This document shows, piece after piece, positions 56,841 through 64,000 of a stretch of 64,000 nt of DNA (the first letter of the stretch is position 1; every line of letters begins with the position of its first letter). A model generated the notes under the pieces. The model ran no database searches, was not told the origin of the DNA, and saw only the letters and a list, made by a program, of their open reading frames with translations. Both the position numbers and the translations under genes were made by a program. Source of the stretch: Neoarius graeffei (taxonomy: Eukaryota; Chordata; Actinopteri; Siluriformes; Ariidae); assembly GCF_027579695.1 (NCBI RefSeq), contig NC_083589.1:39843335-39907334 (forward strand), in the 5' to 3' direction.

Positions 56841-57202
56841 CATCCATCCATTATCTGTAGCCGCTTTATCCTGTTCTACAGGGTCGCAGGCAAGCTGGAG
56901 CCTATCCCAGCTGACTACGGGCGAAAGGCGGGGTACACCCTGGACAAGTCGCCAGGTCATCACAGGGCTGACACATAGACACAGACAACCATTCACACCT
57001 ACGGTCAATTTAGAGTCACCAGTTAACCTAACCTGCATGTCTTTGGACTGTGGGGGAAACTGGAGCACCCGGAGGAAACCCACGCGGACACGGGGAGAAC
57101 ATGCAAACTCCATACAGAAAGGCCCTCGCCGGCCACGGGGCTCGAACCCGGACCTTCTTGCTGTGAGGCGACAGCGCTAACCACTACACCACCGTGCTGC
57201 CC
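56841..57202 (-). mobile_element. SINE family S, (CCAT) tail type
   Basis: Complete minus-strand copy with a CATCCATCCATT tail at the left and the head ending CACCGTGCTGCC. It lies 30 bp from the end of the family A element. No clear duplication found. Confidence 0.9.
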
Positions 57203-57231
57203 CTTTGTGTTGGTATAATTTAAAAATAAAG

Positions 57232-58205
57232 AAGTGTTGCCAGGCAAAACAAACCTCACCCGGCAGCGCTTATTATTTTATTAAGTCCTTCCCACGCCTT
57301 ACAGTACCTGGTATTCCTAGGCAGTCTCCCACTCAAGTACTAACCAGGCCCAACCTGTATGGTGGCGCATCGGGCGGTGCTGATCTCCGTTTCCATAGCC
57401 CTCGGCCTCTCGCCTATTACATAGCTAGGGTTACAATGGGGGGCTGGTCCTCTGGTAACCACGAGAGTTTAACTCCCCAAGCACATCTGTATTGCAGCGT
57501 GCCTTGCCAGATGGTAGTAGGTACCATTTTTATGATGGTCTTTGGTATGACCCGACCGTGAATAGAACTCACGATCTCCTGATCGAGAGGCGGACACGCT
57601 ACCACTAGGCCACTAGTCGGTCTTATTATTTTATACCTATATGTTAATAATGGTAATCTTTCTCAATCATCAGCTGTCAGGTTATAGTCCTATGAAAATC
57701 CATGACCTTGAGTTGGACATTTCAAAGTCATTCAAGGTCAAAGGTCATATGAGACTAATTATATGTTGATAATGATAAACATCTCTCTATCGCTAACCAT
57801 TTTCCAGTTATAACGGAAAATATGCAAATTTTATCAATGACCTAGACCCCCTCCCCAACATTTGATCCCCAACTGCTAAGAAAACTATGAGAGCTACCCC
57901 ATCATGTAGCATATCATTGGAAGCAGAATTGAAAGATGAACATTTTGGAATTAGTTTGAAGTAAATATGATGAATACGAAGGAAGATATCATGAAAAAAA
58001 ATACACGATTTTGACCTTGACCAGATGACCCTCAAAATGTTGGAGGTTCTATTTGAGACCACTGCCCATCTATCCTGAAAGTTTCATGAAGATTGGTCCA
58101 GCCATGTTCCCGTAATGTTGCTAACAAAAAAAAAAAAGAAAGAAAGAAACCCCACCGAAAACAATACCTCGCCCCCTGGTGGACTCCGTCCCGGGCGAGA
58201 TAATA
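57232..58205 (-). mobile_element. Family A (AGGTCA-rich) element, copy with SINE inside
   Basis: Starts GTGTTGCCAGGCAAAACAAA and, past the SINE, continues with CTATGAAAATCCATGACCTTG, TCAAGGTCAAAGGTCATATG and further text reverse-complementary to 18480-19290. The far end, ATGAAGATTGGTCCAGCCATG to GAAAACAATACCTCGCCCCC, adds about 180 bp seen also at 33575-33725. Only one AGGTCA unit is kept, against about three to four in the copy at 18480. Confidence 0.75.
57281..57621 (-). mobile_element. Chimeric tRNA/5S rRNA-derived SINE (family T)
   Basis: Exact 12-bp duplication CTTATTATTTTA at 57269-57280 and 57622-57633. On the minus strand the order is: tRNA-like head with TGGCCTAGTGGTAGCGTGT and GTGAGTTCTATTC; body with CTGTAACCCTAGCTATGT; then, at about 57296-57360, a segment matching the 3' half of 5S rRNA including GGCCTGGTTAGTACTTG and GGGAGACTGCCTAGGAATAC; then the tail GCGTGGGAAGGACTTAA. 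The 5S match spans the A, IE and C boxes of the type 1 promoter. Confidence 0.87.
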
Positions 58206-58913
58206 ATAAACTAGCACAGACTGAATTTACAGATGTACTTTGATTTAGTGTAAATAGTCAGGAATAATGTTTTTATGTAATTTTATAGGTACATACTTCT
58301 AATAGAATTGTAAACCTACTTTCTAAACTGCGTGCTCGCTGTGTACAAAACCCAATCACATGCTACTCAACAGTGCTACTGTACAAATGAGCTCATGCAA
58401 ATTCTTCAAAAGATGCAATTATAAGGCCGCATTAATAAATTCCAGCAACACACAACATTCCATGCTGCTGTCATTACGTTCTTTTATTAAAGAACTTTTA
58501 CAGAACACTTTTTTCTCTTTTTCTACTTGGACTATGAAGTGTCTCATTAACCTCTCTGATAAATTCTGCCTGCCGGATTCTCATTTCTAAACCTAATCAA
58601 AGCATGTTGTGCCTCCATTTTTATCTTAAAATGTTCGCTGTGCTTTCGTGACTCTTCTAATTTGGAAGTTACGCCCAACATTCACAAGGTATAAAAATTA
58701 ATCATGGGTATCGAAAAGCAGAATTTACTCTGAGGTACTGAAGCAGGCATAGATTTTCATCTCAGACAGTGATTTATTTACTGCCCTCAAGATTTAATGT
58801 CATTTCCATAGTTGCTTTTATTCTTGGACTCCATATTAAAGATCGGTGTCTCAGGCAGACTTTCATGTGGCTTGAAATAACCGGGAATTTGTTTTAGTAT
58901 TGATTTACAGTCG
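58206..58913. other. No gene recognised
   Basis: AT-rich sequence. The plus frame at 58360-58590 shows no domain. Confidence 0.4.
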
Positions 58914-59276
58914 ATCCATCCATTATCCATAACCGCTTATCATGTGCAGGGTCGCGGGCAAGCTGGAGCCTATCCCAGCTGACTACGGGTGAAAGGCGGG
59001 GTTCACCCTGGACAAGTCGCCAGGTCATCACAGGGCTGACACATAGACACAGACAACCATTCACACTCACATCTACGGTCAATTTAGAGTCACCAGTTAA
59101 CCTAACCTGCATGTCTTTGGACTGTGGGGGAAACTGGAGCACCCGGAGGAAACCCACCCGGACACGGGGAGAACATGCAAACTCCACACAGAAAGGCCCT
59201 CGCCGTCCACGGGGCTCGAACCCAGGACCTTCTTGCTGTGAGGCGACAGCGCTAACCAATACACCACCGTGCCGCC
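58914..59276 (-). mobile_element. SINE family S, (CCAT) tail type
   Basis: Full-length minus-strand copy. The tail CCATCCATTATCC resembles those at 15095, 50833 and 56841. No exact duplication recognised. Confidence 0.9.
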
Positions 59277-59455
59277 CCTTTACCATTGATGTAACATACA
59301 AATGCTTTCAAGCTTATTTTCTCGGCTCTAATATAGTTTTTCATTACTAGTAAAAAAAAAAAATTCTAAAATATTTTAACACTTAATTTTTGCATAATTG
59401 TAAAGAGATGTGAATATATGAAATTATATATAAATAAAACACATACAGTCCTGTG

Positions 59456-59998
59456 CAAAAGTCTTAGGCGCATGTAAAGAAATGCTGTAGACCAAAAATG
59501 GCTTAAAAATAATGAAATGAAATGTTTAACATAAAAAAATACTATAAACAGCAGTAAGCCATAATAAATGAAACAAAGTCAGTATTCGGTGTGAGACGAC
59601 CCTTTGCTTTAAAAAAAAAAAAATCAGTAGTCTCAGGTCCAGTGAGTGCAGTTTTAAGCGGAAATGAGCTGTAGGTTTTACTGAGCATCTTCCAGAACCA
59701 GCCGCAGTTCTTCTGGACACTTTGACTGTCACACTCGCTTCTTCATTTCGCACCAAAACCCAGCAGCCTTCATTATGTTTTCTTTTTTAATCTGAAAAGT
59801 GCTCTCTTATGGAACATGCTGCTCAGATACAAACTTTTTTTTCTGTAACATTTAATTTTGTGCTGGAAAAAATATGAAAGTTTGGACTCAAAAATGTTTT
59901 TGTACCGACTCGATAACGTAGAAGTCACAAAATAGAAATCTATACCAAAGTTTGGATGAAAAAAAAAATAGGGTGCCTGAGACTTTTGCACAGAACTG
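59456..59998 (+). mobile_element. Mariner/Tc1-type MITE, uninterrupted copy
   Basis: The ends CAGTCCTGTGCAAAAGTCTTAGG and GAGACTTTTGCACAGAACTG are inverted repeats next to TA on both sides (59454-59455 and 59999-60000). It serves as the empty-site reference for the interrupted copy at 21191-23739. Confidence 0.93.
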
Positions 59999-60288
59999 TA
60001 TGTACATATATTAACTGTTGTCTGTTAAGACGAGAGCCAGTTGGAGTTAGATCTTTCAGCAAGGCTCTTGTGTACCACCAGGGGTACGTGGAGCAGAGTT
60101 TGGGAATCACTGCCTTAAAGTGCATATTCTGGACCAATTTCGTGTTTTTTAATATGAAAGTATGTCCCTTTACACACTCATCCAGAAGGGTAATTTTGCA
60201 CAAGGCCATCTGTCTACAGCAGAAAAAAATAAAATAACAAAACGCGTCTGGAAAAATCCCGAGGGAGTCTGGAGCCAGATTCGTGACG

Positions 60289-60462
60289 TCACCTGCGGAA
60301 GCGCCAGCAGGCTGCGAGAGCTTTGCACGGTTTCAGTGCACAGCCTGTGTAGACCAAGCGCTCCCATATCTCTCTCATTGTCCGGTCTTTTGGGAAACGA
60401 TGAGTACTAATCCCATCAAGATTGGCGTTGCTACACCCTCCTACGATACATCTGTTAACCAT
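60289..60462 (-). pseudogene. THAP-domain N-terminal exon remnant
   Basis: From ATG at 60462, MVNRCIVGGCSNANLDGIST continues into HRFPKDRTMREIWERLV. This has the THAP hallmarks: C-x4-C near the N-terminus, then F-P and a Trp. The following residues lose the pattern and the second Cys/His pair is not present in frame, so it is either truncated or the rest was in a second exon. No downstream transposase survives. Confidence 0.7.
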
Positions 60463-60707
60463 TTTAATAATTACGTGATAACATTGAAGAAATTTGCAGA
60501 AAACCACCAGGTCGTTTTCTCATAAACAAACCAGCACTGACGTAGGATTCAGAGGGAGGCGTCCCGCACGCGACGTCACGAAAATCAATGTTTGCCGGGA
60601 AATCCAAACGGCAAGTTTTTTCAGAGGCGGACCAATTCACCTCAAATGGCTTGATTTCAACTGAATTTTTCTGGTATTGTGTAAGGTAAAAAAAAATTGC
60701 GCAAAAT

Positions 60708-61067
60708 TCTCATCTCATTATCTGTAGCCGCTTTATCCTTCTACAAGGTCACAGGCAAGCTGGAGCCTATCCCAACTGACTACGGGCGAAAGGCGGGGTA
60801 CACCCTGGACAAGTCGCCAGGTCATCACAGGGCTGACACATAGACACAGACAACCATTCACACTCACGGTCAATTTAGAGTCACCAGTTAACCTAACCTG
60901 CATGTCTTTGGACTGTGGGGGAAACCGGAGCACCCGGAGGAAACCCACGCGGACACGGGGAGAACATGCAAACTCCACACAGAAAGGCCCTCGCCGGCCA
61001 CGGGGCTCGAACCCGGACCTTCTTGCTGTGAGGCGACAGTGCTAACCACTACACCACCGTGCCGCCC
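60708..61067 (-). mobile_element. SINE family S inserted in the TTAA/THAP element
   Basis: Exact 14-bp duplication AAATTGCGCAAAAT at 60694-60707 and 61068-61081. Confidence 0.95.
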
Positions 61068-62181
61068 AAATTGCGCAAAATGTGACAGATATTTGACCAA
61101 AGTTTAACATAAAATAGGAGAATTACATTGATCTTGCTCCTGAATTTACCCGTGATATGCACTTTAAGGGCCCAACAGTGGCAGCCTGGCAGTTCTGGGA
61201 TTTGAACACAACTGAAACAGGTCACTGAATGACCTGTTTACGTGTCTTTATCTAGTAGTATTAAACTGCTCATATATTTAACTAATGTTTGAATCCCTAA
61301 ATGTTTTTTTTTTCTCTTTAGCAATTCTGAAATTATGGATGTTTTAGAAATCTTTTAAAATTGTGTGGTAGTCCATTAGAAGAAAAAAAATTAAAGCAAA
61401 GTACATTTCTTCAGGCTGATTAAACTGGATGGTGACTGTGAAGATTCTCAATCATCCAGGTCATAGTAAACTGTGGGTGGTAGAAATGGGCAACTGGACT
61501 TGCTTGAAAATTCTTGAAAACGTTTCACCTCTCGTCCAAAAGGCTTCCTCAGTTCTGTCTGACTAATAGGGAGTATCAGATATTTATCCTCTCCTGGATC
61601 AGAATCAGAATTCTGATGACCAGCTCATCTAAGGTGTCATTGAGGCATCATGTTAGTGTGGGTCACTGGAGGCTGGGTGTGAACGGCGAGTCATTAGGGT
61701 GATCAAAGGATGGCTTCTTTTTGGCGAGGAGTTAAAGAAGCCATTTTTGTCAACCTGGAACAGCCATCACTGAACAGAGGTGGGGGTCTAAGACATCATT
61801 TGTCAAACATCTACAAGGCAGTCTTGGACACTCTTCCCAGACGGCTGGGGCCCTGTCCACACGGCAACGGATTCAGGTGAATCCGATACAATTGTTTATC
61901 GTTTCGGCCTGGCGTCCACACGGCACCGGCGTTTTGGGTGCCCAAAACGCAATCTTTTGAGAACGGGTTCCAGAGTGGAAAGATCTGGCAACGTTGCCGT
62001 TGCGAAGTCGTCTGGATGAGTAGAACGGATTTGTTTACGATGACGTCACAACCACATGTGCTTCACGCCAGGTAGAAGTGTAACGAACTCGATGCAAGTT
62101 GTCAACAAATCCTATAAGTTGGTTCATGAAACGCGCTTACAAAATATTTTCACTGTGAATATTTATTGTGTAATGGTGCAA

Positions 62182-62183
<2 letters not shown>

Positions 62184-62214
<31 letters not shown>
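62184..62214 (+). repeat. (GA)n microsatellite
   Basis: About 15 GA units, within the THAP-bearing TIR element. Confidence 0.96.
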
Positions 62215-62217
<3 letters not shown>

Positions 62218-62454
62218 GCCCTTAGGGCAGAGTCAATCCCGCCAGCAAAAATAGGGAAAAAAAGGAGCGAGCTCACCTCTTCAGATGTTGGTTTAAGTCC
62301 TACAATACATTCCTCAAAAAGGGCGTAGAAGAACAAATTAATCCATCAACGTGTAGCATTCAATTTATTCCGGACCATTAAAGACGCCACCTTCCGCGTA
62401 GAATCATACGTCATCCTCGCCGCCATATTGGATAGGTCAAAGCGGAGAATAAAG

Positions 62455-62534
62455 ATGCCTCATTCATGTGCTGCGTTTAACTGTACCAACAGGTTTACCG
62501 TCCAAACGAGATCACATGGGATTACCTTTCACAG
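62455..62534 (+). pseudogene. THAP-domain first exon of a TIR element
   Basis: ATG at 62455 opens MPHSCAAFNCTNRFTVQTRS then HGITFHR, ending at AG|GTGAGA (62534), a near-consensus donor. M-P-x-x-C-x4-C with a following ITFHRFP-like turn is the classic THAP N-terminus, and splitting the domain at this place is common in THAP genes. YY1-like CGCCGCCATATTGG lies just upstream (about 62420). Later exons are missing from the element, so it is annotated as a remnant. Confidence 0.75.
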
Positions 62535-63174
62535 GTGAGACTGGAAAAATACTTTTCATTGTATTTGGTCATTATAACGTAATTTTACCAACAGATTTTT
62601 CTGACTTTGTGGCTAATATGAAGTCTCGCGCATAATAGTTTATGCGCATGCGTCCTTACTTCTTCTATTGTTCTGGTGTCTCCGAAGGGACTGTCTTACA
62701 GCGCCCCAGAGGTGTGGCATGTGTATTGCATCGTTTTCAGCAAGCATTGCGTTGCCATATGGACCTGATATTTTACTGATCGTTGCCCATTTGGACGCGA
62801 TATATTTTTAAATAACATCTCGTTGCTGTTGTCGTGTGGATGTAGCCTGGGTGTACGCCAGGACCCAGCTGCTTTCGGTGACTCACAGGAGGACAGAGAG
62901 AGTCAGATTGCCATTGATCACCCTAACGGGCAATCCTTTGATCACCCTAATGACTCGCCGTTCACACCCAGCCTCCAGTGACCCACACCAACATGATGCC
63001 TCAATGACACCTTAGATGAGCTGGTCATCAGAATTCTGATTCTGATCCAGGAGAGGATAAATATCTGATACTCCCTATTAGTCAGACAGAACTGAGGAAG
63101 CCTTTCGGACGAGAGGTGAAACGTTTTCAAGAATTTTCAAGCAAGTCCAGTTGCCCATTTCTACCACCCACAGT

Positions 63175-64000
63175 AAACCGGATGGTATAATTACAGCTGT
63201 GACTGGTGTTATGCTCAGAATTCGCAGATGCCACAATATCATGTAGTTTTATGTCGACCTCGTTAAAGCCGTGTGATGGAAAAAAATCAAACACAGATCA
63301 AGATACCTGAAGTCAACCTGAGCATACTGCACACACACACACACGATTTTACAAAGTTTTCATACCTGGTCTTACCTGTGCTGCACAGAAAACGCACTAG
63401 AAGTTATTAACCTCATTCAGTGATGGATGATGTGCGACCTGATGTACTCCTGAATTTGTAGCATTATATTTTCTTGTTCCCCCCCATGTGTAAACAATTC
63501 ATAAATTCAAATAATTTTTTTTTTGTAATTTGTATTTCAATAAGAGGTACAGAAAATGTACAAGTATTAATGGTGTAACATAAATATAGGATAAACATGC
63601 ACATGTAGATTTTTAAAAACTGAATACAAAAATGTGGTTGAAGCAATTAAAGAACTGGCGTATGTACCACAAGACCTCCTTGAAAGGAGCTTTGTATTTG
63701 GTTGACATGGGCTTCTACAGCCTAGCAGAAGAAAATAAGTACAAAGAAACACAACAAAAGTGAATTCTGAAGCATTTACAAAACAAAACAAAACAAAAAA
63801 ACGTTGCTGACAAATCAGGTTGCTTTTCAATTCTCAAATGGCTACTAAAGTCGTCTTTAAAGCAGTCACTAGGAATACATTCGGTTCACAAAACCCAACA
63901 TAATACTGACAATCAGGGTTTGTTCCTCACTTCCTCAATAAACACTTCATTGTCAGTGATTTTCGAAGCCAATCGAGTAACAAATGTGTTGAAAAACGAC
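63175..64000. other. Right edge; mostly no gene recognised
   Basis: Holds a short (AC)n near 63330, poly(C) and poly(T) runs, and the minus-strand candidate exon at 63613-63714. Confidence 0.4.
63613..63714 (-). CDS. Candidate terminal exon of a convergent neighbour (tentative)
   Basis: On the minus strand a polypyrimidine-poor but usable acceptor (TAGGCTGTAG, 63720-63715) precedes a 33-codon frame, KPMSTKYKAPFKEVLWYIRQ and onward, that ends in TAA. In human, as I recall, NUP50 is followed tail-to-tail by KIAA0930, so a minus-strand last exon here would suit that synteny. The peptide itself does not let me name the gene. It may equally be chance: the frame is short and AT-rich towards its end. 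Confidence 0.2.
   Translation of the reverse strand, partial: KPMSTKYKAPFKEVLWYIRQFFNCFNHIFVFSF

Larger units (their letters stand above)
60119..61163. mobile_element. TTAA-target element with a THAP exon
   Basis: The inverted termini AGTGCATAT...and ATATGCACT are flanked exactly by TTAA (60115-60118 and 61164-61167). A THAP-type first exon lies on the minus strand near 60462. THAP domain plus TTAA target fits the Kolobok superfamily as I know it. A SINE is inserted at 60708-61067. Confidence 0.8.
61849..62847 (+). mobile_element. TIR element with THAP first exon, between the inverted arms
   Basis: The ends GGCCCTGTCCACACGGCAAC and, reversed, GGCTACATCCACACGACAAC pair at 15-16 of 20 positions. 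A short duplication TGG (or CTGG) flanks it. Internally it has a (GA)n run and, at 62455-62534, a THAP-type exon ending in a consensus donor. Its sequence class is uncertain; a 3-bp duplication would suit PIF/Harbinger. Confidence 0.7.
61470..63174. repeat. 242-bp inverted repeat pair around a DNA element
   Basis: The arms 61470-61711 and 62933-63174 are reverse complements with only a few differences by eye (for example ATCCAAAAGG versus CTTTCGGACG). The same 62-codon chance frame is present in both, read from opposite strands. The arms contain GAAAACGTTTCACCTCTCG and CCTCTCCTGGATCAGAATC. They may be the inverted copies of a retroelement end (Penelope-like or other); I cannot settle the class. 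Confidence 0.88.

Overview
This window is from a ray-finned fish, most likely a teleost. It contains one recognisable host gene, the nucleoporin nup50, with introns and flanks heavily loaded with transposable elements. The fish assignment rests on three observations: the nup50 exons with consensus vertebrate splice sites; a tRNA-derived SINE of the teleost type present in about 19 copies; and several Tc1-like transposons. The (ATGAG)n SINE tail suggested an otophysan such as a catfish to me, but that is a recollection and not a demonstration.

Layout. 1-29.9 kb is intergenic or upstream DNA made almost entirely of repeats: SINEs, one solo-LTR-like element, TTAA-target MITEs, one Tc1-like transposon with an uninterrupted transposase reading frame (21316-22927), a LINE-type 3' tail, microsatellites, and a remarkable near-perfect palindrome (28148-28341). 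At 29.93-30.19 kb lies a housekeeping-type promoter (ZNF143-, NRF1- and YY1-like motifs) with the presumed non-coding first exon of nup50. The coding exons of nup50 follow at 35269-35337, 43892-43975, 44341-44539, 47314-47952, 49528-49615, 49727-49845 and 52520-52719. Together they encode 465 residues, all phases agree, and the length is close to the roughly 468 residues I recall for the human protein. The introns carry nested insertions: a MULE-like MITE and a hAT element with a giant foldback in intron 1; a Tc1-like element split by a Harbinger-like MITE, and a THAP-bearing element, in intron 2; a hAT-like element with a second MITE inside it in intron 4; and a tRNA/5S chimeric SINE split by a 9-bp-TSD element in intron 7. 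From 53.8 kb to the end there is again repeat-rich DNA: a dead Tc1-like element, further SINEs, two more elements with THAP exons, and a 242-bp inverted repeat. A short candidate minus-strand exon near 63.7 kb could belong to a convergent neighbour gene.

Most notable structure. The insertions form a readable stratigraphy because many have exact target-site duplications. Several short non-autonomous elements retain recognisable first exons of their autonomous parents: THAP zinc fingers three times, a RecQ-helicase-like N-terminus once, and Crypton-like N-termini in two families. No new host system (operon, defence locus or similar) is visible; the novelty lies in mobile-element biology and in large DNA hairpins.
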